A DNA stretch of 64,000 nucleotides from Pseudoalteromonas umbrosa (lineage in GTDB: Bacteria; Pseudomonadota; Gammaproteobacteria; Enterobacterales; Alteromonadaceae), in contig NZ_JASJUU010000001.1 of NCBI RefSeq assembly GCF_030125375.1, forward strand, positions 1,099,354 through 1,163,353, given 5' to 3'. A program made the position numbers and the translations under genes. Position 1 is the stretch's first letter; each line of letters opens with the position of its first letter. This document shows positions 37,901 through 45,598 of this stretch, in pieces. The notes under the pieces were generated by a model. It searched no databases, was not told the origin of the DNA, and saw only the letters and a list, made by a program, of their open reading frames with translations.

Positions 37901-39162
37901 AAATCGATACCATCTGGTGGAGAAGTTTGAATCTTACTTAATTTCGACGAGATGGTGACTTCACCAACAGAAACGGGCTCACCATTATTTGTCAATGTTA
38001 CAACTACTCGGCCATTTTTTGATTCACTCAAAGGGTTGGCTTCATTGATAGTCGCTCCGCTTTGGTCTTGAACTGTGATGCTCATCTGCAAACCGCCATC
38101 GCCGGTACTTGTAAAAGTAAATGGCTGGGTAAGTGATAAACTGTCAGATACATTATAGGTAGCTGTAAGTGTGCCAGAACCAGCAATATTATTATCAGTA
38201 ATTGTTGCTGTCGCCTGACCACCCTCATTGGTTGTAAGTATATTTTCGGATGTCAGCACCGCTTTATCATCGATACTCCAAGTGATTTGCTGATCGGCTA
38301 ATGGATTGCCGTTAAGTGTGAGTGAAGCCACAATAGAAATGGGAGAGCCCAACGATAAGTTATTCGTTACTTCACCCTGAGCATTTTGCCCAACCAGCTC
38401 TAGAACATAAGTTTCCTCTCCAAAAAACTCATTACCATCTGAGTCAAACGCTAGCCTAGATGTTGTTTCATCATAAGTCGCTGTTATTTCTCCCGCACCG
38501 GTAGACTTAGTAGCCTTAACACTTGTACTTGCTTGACCGTTTGCATCAGTCACAATTCTACCATTACTCGCTGAAAACAAGAGCTCGTCAAAGGTAAAAG
38601 TAATAATCTTACCTTCTATCGGTACACCATTATTCGTTAAAGTCGCCATAATGGTTGCATCAGCATCACCTGCAAGTGGATTTTGCGTATTAATATCTGC
38701 ACCGCTAGCATCTTTAAACGTTAACGCAATCTGCACACCGCCATCACCCATAGCGGCATACTCAATACTTTTCGTCACAGTTTGGTTTTCAATATCAAAT
38801 GAAGCCGTAATAGTCCCCGCACCTTGATTGCTATTGGCAACAATACCAACAACAGCAACACCGTCACTATTCGTTAAAGCTGAGGACGCACCATTAAAGT
38901 CAGAGAATTCATCACCAACAAATTTAACTAACCTGTCAGCTTGTACCTCGCCATCTTTAGTTACTTTTGCTTGAATTTGAATTGGGTTAGAAACACTTAG
39001 TTCGGAAGAACCACTTTGAGAATTAAGAGTCAATGCTAATGCATAGTCATCTGAGTCAGTACCACCATCTCCGGAGGAGTTTTTTTCAATTGAACCTCCA
39101 CCACCACAGGCTGTCAGAAGGAATATCATAAATATGGTGCTAAACCAACGTATTGAAAACAT
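34972..39162 (-). CDS. Giant surface lipoprotein with tandem Ig-like (BIG) repeats
   Basis: The 1,396-residue protein begins with a lipoprotein signal ending in LLTACGGGG (cysteine near residue 19). At least five bacterial Ig-like domains follow, spanning about residues 40-560, each with 'NG.P..' and 'T...G.A......G.GT.TA.Y' patterns. Two of them (opening GDGGVQIALTF and GDGGLQMSIT) are nearly the same module separated by a different one. The rest is Cys-containing beta-rich sequence with acidic DFNQDNVFDPKD and FIDGNNNGLYD segments near 1,190-1,240 that look like calcium-binding loops. It is probably an outer-surface adhesin or stalk protein. GAGGGAG precedes the ATG; an in-frame TTG seven codons earlier is less likely. 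Confidence 0.82.
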   Translation of the reverse strand: MFSIRWFSTIFMIFLLTACGGGGSIEKNSSGDGGTDSDDYALALTLNSQSGSSELSVSNPIQIQAKVTKDGEVQADRLVKFVGDEFSDFNGASSALTNSDGVAVVGIVANSNQGAGTITASFDIENQTVTKSIEYAAMGDGGVQIALTFKDASGADINTQNPLAGDADATIMATLTNNGVPIEGKIITFTFDELLFSASNGRIVTDANGQASTSVKATKSTGAGEITATYDETTSRLAFDSDGNEFFGEETYVLELVGQNAQGEVTNNLSLGSPISIVASLTLNGNPLADQQITWSIDDKAVLTSENILTTNEGGQATATITDNNIAGSGTLTATYNVSDSLSLTQPFTFTSTGDGGLQMSITVQDQSGATINEANPLSESKNGRVVVTLTNNGEPVSVGEVTISSKLSKIQTSPPDGIDFTDENGMASVDILPNDEEGADTVVATYIKESTNEQVEAEAPIWTLGNGDTQIQIVSIIDDVTKNPVTADNTIAQGKSATVTARVIINGTPATTGVVFFETTSEGTLPVSTAELNENGEAQTKLFATTTSGLGRIRAGYARAGELEPSSFSDYSIFHSEGDAIVFDGDYAFDIQLLTGCNDGWDDNRDTETLNPINGGCQTVTNIRSSELPELFVAITRLNGDATEPNEQIVEVQSDKGQVLPSTGRALTDKKGVALLKLQPGDVDGAGTVTVTFNGSTGFRNFSVGVDDLYLQLTATLKASDTPDTQPLPELDSGDSFIITARVSTVEGDFSEGALYTQPVDVGFSSVCVNEDPNLASIDATVRTKEGVATSTYRTTGCNGNETITASIASADPAEFDFFINDAPVQAIQFLGASESFIGIPPSTSGVPVTSEVKFLLVDTDGNPMQQKQIEFRLADLSGAASLTSYRGNTTGEGEAVTIIKGGVVPGDLVVEACYLSDEQIAQAALSSSFPTCWQSKIDQCTADSSLEFCDLPDGITSFTLIPADEQVNAVSSGVVLSSGVPDQDSFGAAPAGTILNAQGYSGVDVDIFVYFGDQFNQLTANNLVANVQSEAGIIGNIDGSGSGNTYECSAVNGVCRVQWRSQGSLPFTDPKWQNRIGDVCDTYKGEPVPCIGDYPTSVNGRTIVRGARVSILATAKGQENFHDKPSSGGVERRNGIFDIGEFQPRNDDLAEAFIDFNQDNVFDPKDCGGDEADDPCEPANSDGGHNEVFIDGNNNGLYDVADGIYNGLLCGKDAEDAGQCTKDLVDIRRQFELIASSDVVYARFVVNKSQINGADCTNIVNGAEQLVNGFDGLEDTENANYCDIESVTLGNDPNDADRVEVEIYYSDLFGNSLPAGTEISIGTTNGVVNIRELTSTIYTSGGFERGKAVVEISQETTSNSRDTGNLIITFEIPGPFEDSETITRTKSIIIRDDG

Positions 39163-39339
39163 CCGCAGTTCTCCCTCGCACAATTTAAAATTAGAGTTAT
39201 TTGCACAATGTTAACTCAAATTTGGATTAAAAATCACAATTTTTTCGTAGTAATCGGCAATTTTTTTTGTTCATTTTGAGCCATCCTGTTAGGCTATAAC
39301 CATTTTAACAACAAGAAGTTTTAGGGCGTCTCCAAAACA

Positions 39340-40674
39340 ATGACTGATAATAATAAATTTAGCCTGACAACACGCATCATGATTGCCATGATTGCGGGTA
39401 TTGGTGTCGGTGTGATATTGCAACAAATTCTGGCAGGTGAGCCTGAGTTTTTAATCCCATTAGGATTTGCAGACTTTCCTGTGAGAGGTTTTTTTGTCGA
39501 TGGATTATTCCACGTCGGTGGGCAAATATTCATTGCGAGCTTAAAAATGCTGGTCGTTCCACTTGTCTTCATCTCACTTGTGTGCGGTACTTGCAGTTTG
39601 AGCGATCCAAAAAAACTCGGTCGTTTAGGTGGTAAATCCATACTACTTTATTTAACAACAACAGCCATCGCAATCACAGTAGCCATTTCTTTGGCTTTGT
39701 TAGTGAGCCCAGGCGCTGGCATAGACATGCCAACAACAAGTAGTTTTGACGCAAAAGAAGCCCCTACCCTTGCTCAAGTCATTATTGGCATGTTCCCAAC
39801 CAACCCAATAGATGCAATGGCGAGCGGTAATATGTTGCAAGTTATTGTATTTGCTTTATTGTTTGGTATCGCAATGGCACTTAGTGGCGAACCGGGTAAG
39901 CGCGTTGCTACCGTATTTGAAGATTTAAATACAGTCATTCTTAAATTAGTCACCTTACTTATGAACTTAGCCCCATATGGCGTATTCTGTCTAATGGCTA
40001 AGCTGTTTACTGACATTCAAATGGGCTTAATCGTTGAGTTAGGTAAATATTTCTTAGTTGTTGTAGCTGCGCTGTTCTTCCACGCTTTAGTCAATTACAC
40101 GATTTTACTTAAAACGCTTACCGGATTGAACCCTTTGACTTTCCTTAAGAAAATGAAAGATGCGTGTATGTTCGCTTTCAGTACTTCTAGCTCTAGTGCA
40201 ACTATGCCAGTAACGCTTGAAACAGCAACTAAAAAGCTCGGTGCAAATAACACGGTAGCTTCTTTCACGGTTCCTTTAGGTGCAACCATAAATATGGATG
40301 GCACAGCAATCATGCAAGGCGTTGCAACTGTGTTTATTGCACAAGTATTTGCAGTTGACTTGACTTTGAGTGATTACTTGATGGTTATTTTAACGGCGAC
40401 GTTGGCCTCTGTCGGTACTGCAGGCGTTCCTGGTGTCGGTCTGATCATGCTGGCAATGGTTTTAAATCAAGTTGGCCTACCCGTTGAAGGCATTGCTATC
40501 ATCATGGGGGTAGACAGATTATTAGATATGACGCGTACCGCTGTGAATGTAACAGGTGACTGTATGGTCACGTGTGTAGTTGCAAAATCTGAAGGTGAAT
40601 TAAACCAAACTGTTTTCAACGACCCGAATGCTGCAAAAGAGCTTGAAGAAAACTTAAGCACTTCTAAAGCTTAA
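39340..40674 (+). CDS. Dicarboxylate/amino acid:cation symporter (DAACS family)
   Basis: This 444-residue glutamate/aspartate/C4-dicarboxylate symporter homologue has eight membrane helices and two re-entrant hairpins. Family marks are the serine-rich FSTSSSSATMPVTL hairpin, the NMDGTAI motif of helix 7 and TRTAVNVTGDC near the end. It takes up acidic amino acids or dicarboxylates with Na+ or H+. The exact substrate is not readable. It is divergent from the large lipoprotein gene over about 180 bp and has a hairpin after the stop. Confidence 0.93.
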   Translation: MTDNNKFSLTTRIMIAMIAGIGVGVILQQILAGEPEFLIPLGFADFPVRGFFVDGLFHVGGQIFIASLKMLVVPLVFISLVCGTCSLSDPKKLGRLGGKSILLYLTTTAIAITVAISLALLVSPGAGIDMPTTSSFDAKEAPTLAQVIIGMFPTNPIDAMASGNMLQVIVFALLFGIAMALSGEPGKRVATVFEDLNTVILKLVTLLMNLAPYGVFCLMAKLFTDIQMGLIVELGKYFLVVVAALFFHALVNYTILLKTLTGLNPLTFLKKMKDACMFAFSTSSSSATMPVTLETATKKLGANNTVASFTVPLGATINMDGTAIMQGVATVFIAQVFAVDLTLSDYLMVILTATLASVGTAGVPGVGLIMLAMVLNQVGLPVEGIAIIMGVDRLLDMTRTAVNVTGDCMVTCVVAKSEGELNQTVFNDPNAAKELEENLSTSKA

Positions 40675-40683
40675 TTCCTATCG

Positions 40684-40719
40684 GTGTAGGGGAGCTTATT
40701 CAATAAGACTACCCTACAC
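40684..40719 (+). terminator. Hairpin after the symporter gene
   Basis: GTGTAGGG (40684-40691) and CCCTACAC (40712-40719) form the outer stem, with CTTATT/AATAAG pairing inside. The T-run is poor, so termination strength is uncertain. Confidence 0.45.
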
Positions 40720-40832
40720 TAACCATTTAAATCCTCAGCATGTTAAATTCACAACTTCATGTAAAATTTTAAGCCACAAAGCGCCTACTTCAGTTACAAT
40801 CGAGTCAAACGACACAACTGGATTGTAATTTT

Positions 40833-41708
40833 ATGACTTCAAATAAAAAAAATGTTGCTTTTATTGGCCTAGGTGTAATGGGCTTTCCAATGGCTGGACA
40901 CCTTGCTGAGCAAGGACACAACGTTACTGTTTATAACCGGACCACCAGCAAAGCTGAATCATGGTTAGAAAGCTACTCTGGCCAACTAGCTTTAACACCA
41001 GCGCTTGCTGCAGCTGACGCAGATATTGTGTTTATTTGTGTTGGTAATGACGATGACCTACGCGAAGTTACTACCGGCAGTAACGGTGTACTGCAAAGTA
41101 TGAAGGAGCATACACATTTAGTCGATCACACCACAGCCTCTGCTGACGTTGCTAAAGAACTATATTCTGTATGTCAAAATAAAAACATTGGCTTTATTGA
41201 CGCGCCTGTTTCTGGTGGCGAAGCTGGTGCAGTTAATGGCCAACTAACCATTATGTGTGGTGGCGATGTTGATATCTACACACAAGTTGAGCCTGTGATG
41301 GCTGCTTACGCACGTTTTTCTAAGCTTCTTGGCCATGTTGGCTCTGGACAGATAGCAAAAATGATGAATCAAATTTGCATTGCAGGCGTTGTTCAGGGCC
41401 TCGCAGAAGCGCTCCAGTTTGGTCAAAATGCAAATATCGATTGCGAAGCAGTCGTTGAAGTTATTTCTAAAGGGGCTGCAGGCAGTTGGCAGATGGAAAA
41501 CCGTCATAAAAGCATGCTAGACGACCACTATGAGCATGGCTTTGCTGTTGACTGGATGCGTAAAGACTTATCTATCGCCCTTGATGAGGCCAAAAAGAAC
41601 GGCTCCACCTTACCCTTAACGGCACTGGTTGACCAATTTTACGCGGATGTGCAAAAAATGGGAGGCAACCGCTGGGATACATCTAGCTTACTAAAGCGTT
41701 TAGTTTAA
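40833..41708 (+). CDS. 3-hydroxyisobutyrate dehydrogenase-family oxidoreductase
   Basis: The 291-residue beta-hydroxyacid dehydrogenase has a Rossmann motif GLGVMGFPMAGHL (residues 12-24), substrate loop DAPVSGGEAGA and catalytic Lys176 in GSGQIAKMMNQ. NRTTSK after the second strand suggests NADP rather than NAD. Related enzymes act on 3-hydroxyisobutyrate, tartronate semialdehyde or succinic semialdehyde. No valine-degradation genes are nearby, so the substrate is open. It is monocistronic. Confidence 0.88.
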   Translation: MTSNKKNVAFIGLGVMGFPMAGHLAEQGHNVTVYNRTTSKAESWLESYSGQLALTPALAAADADIVFICVGNDDDLREVTTGSNGVLQSMKEHTHLVDHTTASADVAKELYSVCQNKNIGFIDAPVSGGEAGAVNGQLTIMCGGDVDIYTQVEPVMAAYARFSKLLGHVGSGQIAKMMNQICIAGVVQGLAEALQFGQNANIDCEAVVEVISKGAAGSWQMENRHKSMLDDHYEHGFAVDWMRKDLSIALDEAKKNGSTLPLTALVDQFYADVQKMGGNRWDTSSLLKRLV

Positions 41709-41831
41709 ATTTTTTTGGGTGCCACAACGGTGGCACTGTGTCCTCTCTCTATAACCCCCTACTCCATATACTTCATCAAAATGTGTACATTACGTTAAAT
41801 TTAAACTGACTTGACATAAAATTGACCAAAA

Positions 41832-41902
41832 TGACTGCTATGCTTGAACAATGGAGGGGATTTCACCTCAAAAGCAGTCAGTGGAACATTCACAAGTTCC
41901 AC
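41832..41902 (+). promoter_or_regulatory. Two consecutive hairpins in the glutathione peroxidase leader
   Basis: TGACTGCT (41832-41839) pairs with AGCAGTCA (41873-41880), and GTGGAAC (41881-41887) with GTTCCAC (41896-41902). The two stems abut with no gap. TTGACA at 41811 lies just upstream. The role is unknown; the structure could be an operator region or a structured 5' leader. Confidence 0.4.
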
Positions 41903-41948
41903 ATGAAGAACATTAATAAAACTCGTTATATGCACGGAACCTTGCAGC

Positions 41949-42464
41949 ATGGAAAATATTTACAGATACAGTGTTAAATTACTCACAGGTGAAACGCTTT
42001 CGTTAAAGTCGTTACAAGGCAGACCTGTTATTTTGGTTAACATAGCCAGCAAATGCAGCTTTACACCACAGCTCACGGCCCTCGAAAAAATGTATCGTAA
42101 ATACCACAAAAAAGGGTTAGAGATAATCGCTTTTCCTTGTAATCAATTCGGTAAAAATGAACCTTTAGAGAATGAAATGCTTAAAGAGTTTTATCAATCA
42201 CACTTTAACTTAAGCTTCAAAATCGCTGAAAAAACCTTAGTAAACGGACCAGACGCTCACCCACTATTTAACTACCTTAAATCGCATACTCGAGGTATTG
42301 CGCAAAACCGTGCGATAAAGTGGAATTACACAAAGTTTTTAATTGGTACCGATGGTGAGCTATTATCACGTTATGCACCACGCACTAAACCAGAGTCCTT
42401 AAAGCAAATCATTGAGGGTCAGTTGCAAGATGAAAGTAGCACTTTTCAGTTCGCAAAAGTATGA
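41949..42464 (+). CDS. Glutathione peroxidase-family protein
   Basis: The 171-residue thiol peroxidase reduces hydroperoxides, usually with thioredoxin in bacteria. The peroxidatic Cys36 is in NIASKCSFTPQL, Gln66 is in FPCNQFG, and Trp125-Asn126 is in IKWNYTKF, so the catalytic tetrad is complete. It is a cysteine enzyme, not a selenoenzyme. No signal peptide is seen, so it is cytoplasmic. The 3' end overlaps the D-lactate dehydrogenase start by 35 nt, so the two are coexpressed. A structured leader precedes it. Confidence 0.92.
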   Translation: MENIYRYSVKLLTGETLSLKSLQGRPVILVNIASKCSFTPQLTALEKMYRKYHKKGLEIIAFPCNQFGKNEPLENEMLKEFYQSHFNLSFKIAEKTLVNGPDAHPLFNYLKSHTRGIAQNRAIKWNYTKFLIGTDGELLSRYAPRTKPESLKQIIEGQLQDESSTFQFAKV

Positions 42465-43407
42465 ACATGCTTTTTTTTCGAAAGCGATCTCAAAATTTAA
42501 TGGTATTGAGATAGCTTATTTTGAGAACAGTTTAAAACGAGAAACCGTTTTTTTAGCATCTGGCTATGACGCTGTTTGTGTCTTTGTCAATGATGATCTC
42601 AATGCTTGTGTGCTAGGTGATTTAGCCGAGCTTGGTATCAAATTTGTTGCTTTGCGGTGTGCTGGATATAACAACGTTGATATCGAATCAGCGCATGCTC
42701 TCGGCATACAGGTTGTGCGAGTTCCATCATATAGTCCAGAAGCCGTAGCAGAGCATTGTATGGCACTTATATTGACACTGGCTAGAAAAACTCACAAAGC
42801 ATATAACCGCGTGCGAGAAGAAAACTTTGATCTCAACGGTTTATTAGGGTTTAACATCCATAATAAAACGGTTGGACTCATTGGCTGTGGTAAAATAGGT
42901 CAGTCACTCGTATCAATTTTAAATGGCTTTGGTGCACACACACTTGTTTATGATCCAAATATTGGTGAAGGTTCTTACACACAAGTGTCGTTAGATATGT
43001 TGTTAGAACAAAGCGATATCATTTCACTACACTGCCCATTAACTGAAGCAACACATCATTTAATCGATGAGGCAGCATTTGGCAAAATGAAATCCGGTGT
43101 GATGCTCATCAATACCAGTCGCGGCGCATTAATTGATACACAGTCCTGCATCACAGCACTTAAATCAAGAAAGATAGGTTATTTGGGTCTCGATGTGTAC
43201 GAGCAAGAGTCAGAACTTTTTTTCAAAGACCGGAGTGAAGAAATCATTCAAGATGACACTTTTGTCAGGCTTAGCGGATTTCCTAATGTCTTAATCACCG
43301 GCCATCAAGGCTTTTTTACTCAAGAGGCGCTAACCGAAATCGCTATGACAACAGTTAAAAATTTATACGCACTCAAAAATAAAACCCATACACCAAACAT
43401 TGTCTAA
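42430..43407 (+). CDS. ldhA: D-lactate dehydrogenase (2-hydroxyacid dehydrogenase family)
   Basis: The 325-residue NAD-dependent enzyme reduces pyruvate to D-lactate. It has the NAD motif GLIGCGKIGQS, the catalytic-domain motif VRVPSYSPEAVAEH, NTSRGALIDT with the catalytic arginine, and the histidine in GHQGFFTQEAL, which is typical of fermentative LdhA. The ATG at 42430 lies inside the end of the peroxidase gene in another frame; a TTG six codons earlier is possible. A strong terminator follows. The symbol is by close family resemblance. Confidence 0.88.
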   Translation: MKVALFSSQKYEHAFFSKAISKFNGIEIAYFENSLKRETVFLASGYDAVCVFVNDDLNACVLGDLAELGIKFVALRCAGYNNVDIESAHALGIQVVRVPSYSPEAVAEHCMALILTLARKTHKAYNRVREENFDLNGLLGFNIHNKTVGLIGCGKIGQSLVSILNGFGAHTLVYDPNIGEGSYTQVSLDMLLEQSDIISLHCPLTEATHHLIDEAAFGKMKSGVMLINTSRGALIDTQSCITALKSRKIGYLGLDVYEQESELFFKDRSEEIIQDDTFVRLSGFPNVLITGHQGFFTQEALTEIAMTTVKNLYALKNKTHTPNIV

Positions 43408-43418
43408 AACTAGACAAA

Positions 43419-43445
43419 AAAAAGCGCAGCCTAGCTGCGCTTTTT
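43419..43445. terminator. Bidirectional terminator between ldhA and SNF transporter
   Basis: AAAAAGCGCAGC-CTA-GCTGCGCTTTTT is a perfect 8-bp GC-rich stem flanked by A and T runs, between convergent genes. Confidence 0.85.
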
Positions 43446-43459
43446 CTTTTAAAGACAGT

Positions 43460-44785
43460 TTATTTATTTACAACAACATTAACGAATACTGCGGTCATTA
43501 AGACAGGGCAGATAAAACGTAAGTATTGTGCAAACCAGTAATGTATACCTGAAGCGTTTTCAATCAGTTTATTACCGCGCTTCCACATCCACCCTACAGT
43601 AATAAAATAGAAAAGCCCCATTAGTGGCAACTGGTAACGAGTAAATACTGAAATCACTAAGCCAAATAGCCAATCAAAGTTCATAATGATAAGGCTTGAA
43701 CACACGAAAATGACTAAAGTCACTACCCAAGTTGCATCTTTACGTTTCATTCCGTGATTTTCAACTAAGAAAGATACCGGTATTTCAGTGGATGAAATCG
43801 TCGACGTCAAAGAAGCGATAGACATTAAAACAAAAAATGTTAAACCTACCCAAATTCCAATTTGTCCCATACTCGAGAAAAGCTCAGGTAAGATCGCAAA
43901 AATGAGTCGCCCTTCACCAGCTAACTTGCCATCTTGAAAAACTTCGACACCGTTTTGCTGCGCTACAAAGATTGCAGGAATAATCAGCAACCCAGCTAAA
44001 AATGCCACACCGGTGTCTAACATAGCAACGCTAAATGTCAGTTTTGGAAGATTTTCGTTTGGTTTCAAATACGAGCCGTAAATCATCATACAACCAACAC
44101 CGAGCGATAAAGAGAAGAAAGCTTGGCCCATTGCCGCAATGATTAAATCTGGGTCTGTTATTTTGCTAAAGTCAGGAACCAAATATGCTCTAAACCCTTC
44201 TGATGCACCTTCAAGCGTCGCCATATAAGCAATCAAACAGCATAGTAATAAAAGTAGTAATGGCATTAAGCGGCGCGACCATGTCTCAATACCAGATTTG
44301 ACCCCTTTCAAAATAATCGCAGCGGTTAGCAGCAACATAAGAGGGGTAAAGATAAAGTTTCTATGCGTAGAATCCCCTGTTAGAAATTGGCTCGCAGCCT
44401 CCATACCTAACAAGGATGTAATCGGCTCAATGGAATGCGCGAGCATCCAGCCTGCCACAATTGAGTAGAAGCTCAGCATCACAATTGCGCCAGCCAAACC
44501 AATGTAACCGGCCGCAGCCCCTACACTCGACTGTTTTTCTTGCCATGCTTGCTTTAATGCTTTTACTGGATTAGCTTGCGCTTGATGACCGAGGTAAAGC
44601 TCAGTGTACAAAGCAGGTAAAGCCAACAAAAAGATAACGATAAAATATGCGAGTAAAAAAGCACCACCACCATGATTAGCAGCTTGTGTTGGGAAACCCC
44701 AAATATTACCTAAACCAACAGCAGCACCTGCTGCCGCTAGAACAAAACCAAGTCGGCTTTGAAAACCATCACGTACCTGAGCCAT
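43460..44785 (-). CDS. Sodium-dependent neurotransmitter:sodium symporter (SNF) family transporter
   Basis: This 441-residue transporter belongs to the LeuT fold family. FVLAAAGAAVGLGNIWGFP in helix 1 with NHGGGAFLLAYF is the Na+ and substrate site, and about 11 helices follow. These transporters import amino acids such as tryptophan or tyrosine; the substrate is not readable. The ATG at 44785 fits the family start MAQVRDGFQSRLG; a TTG four codons up is less likely. It converges on ldhA with a shared terminator. Confidence 0.92.
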   Translation of the reverse strand: MAQVRDGFQSRLGFVLAAAGAAVGLGNIWGFPTQAANHGGGAFLLAYFIVIFLLALPALYTELYLGHQAQANPVKALKQAWQEKQSSVGAAAGYIGLAGAIVMLSFYSIVAGWMLAHSIEPITSLLGMEAASQFLTGDSTHRNFIFTPLMLLLTAAIILKGVKSGIETWSRRLMPLLLLLLCCLIAYMATLEGASEGFRAYLVPDFSKITDPDLIIAAMGQAFFSLSLGVGCMMIYGSYLKPNENLPKLTFSVAMLDTGVAFLAGLLIIPAIFVAQQNGVEVFQDGKLAGEGRLIFAILPELFSSMGQIGIWVGLTFFVLMSIASLTSTISSTEIPVSFLVENHGMKRKDATWVVTLVIFVCSSLIIMNFDWLFGLVISVFTRYQLPLMGLFYFITVGWMWKRGNKLIENASGIHYWFAQYLRFICPVLMTAVFVNVVVNK

Positions 44786-44906
44786 AATTGAACACAAATA
44801 TAATTATTGTTTTGGCCAGCGATTATACCTTTTCGAGCGAAAAATGCGAGTACAAGAACCCTCATACAGGAACTTACACAGCTTATTAATGAATAAAAAG
44901 AAATAA

Positions 44907-45437
44907 TTAAAAGCTCGACCCAGGTTGCTGCAAAAACTCTAGCTCTTCATCTGTTGATACGCGACCCAGAATATCGTTTCTATGAGGGTAACGTCCAAAG
45001 CGATCGATGATTTTTTTATGAGCTAATTCAAATTCATAACCAGGTAAGTCTCTGAACAACACCTCTGCCTGACGATGGATCACAGCACTCTCGCTATGCA
45101 TAAATGGCATATATAAAAAGCCAACTTCTGTATCATTTAATGCCTTATCAAACCCTTTTTCAATCGCTTGCTGTGATAGACTTAATGCTAGCGCGTCACT
45201 TGCAAAGGCTTGCGGGGTATCTCGGTACATATTTCTTGGAAATTGATCTAACACGATTATCTCGCACAAAGAGCCAACAGGTGTTTCCCGCCACCTTTCA
45301 AGTTCACCGCTATGCGCCATTTTATGGAGAATTGAGAATTGGCTTTTAACTTTTTGATCAAATACCGTTGATTTTTGCCACCAATCTTGCTCAGAGCATG
45401 TAATAAACCAAAACTCATAAATATCTTGATACTGCAT
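44907..45437 (-). CDS. DUF924 family protein
   Basis: The 176-residue all-helical protein has the DUF924 marks DIYEFWF, DWWQKSTVFD, LDQFPRNMYRDTPQAFA, FLYMPFMHSES and FGRYPHRNDILGR. The family is TPR-like and has no established function; it occurs singly in many proteobacteria and in plants. AAGGGTCCCTT precedes the ATG. It follows the SNF gene promoter region on the same strand and is probably monocistronic. Confidence 0.85.
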   Translation of the reverse strand: MQYQDIYEFWFITCSEQDWWQKSTVFDQKVKSQFSILHKMAHSGELERWRETPVGSLCEIIVLDQFPRNMYRDTPQAFASDALALSLSQQAIEKGFDKALNDTEVGFLYMPFMHSESAVIHRQAEVLFRDLPGYEFELAHKKIIDRFGRYPHRNDILGRVSTDEELEFLQQPGSSF

Positions 45438-45598
45438 AAGGGACCCTTAGTGTAAATATTCTCCACTTAGCTAAGCTTGTCACCATAAACATTTTATTGC
45501 AACTTTATCATTAATATTTGTTATAGAATTATTTATTATTAGAGGAGGGTTAAAGGGACATAGAGAATATAACTAGCCCCTTTCAATCATAAAAGTTA

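Noticed and set aside
41851..41916. A 21-codon leader ORF before glutathione peroxidase
   Set aside because: It lacks a ribosome binding site and lies inside the two hairpins, which explain the sequence better.
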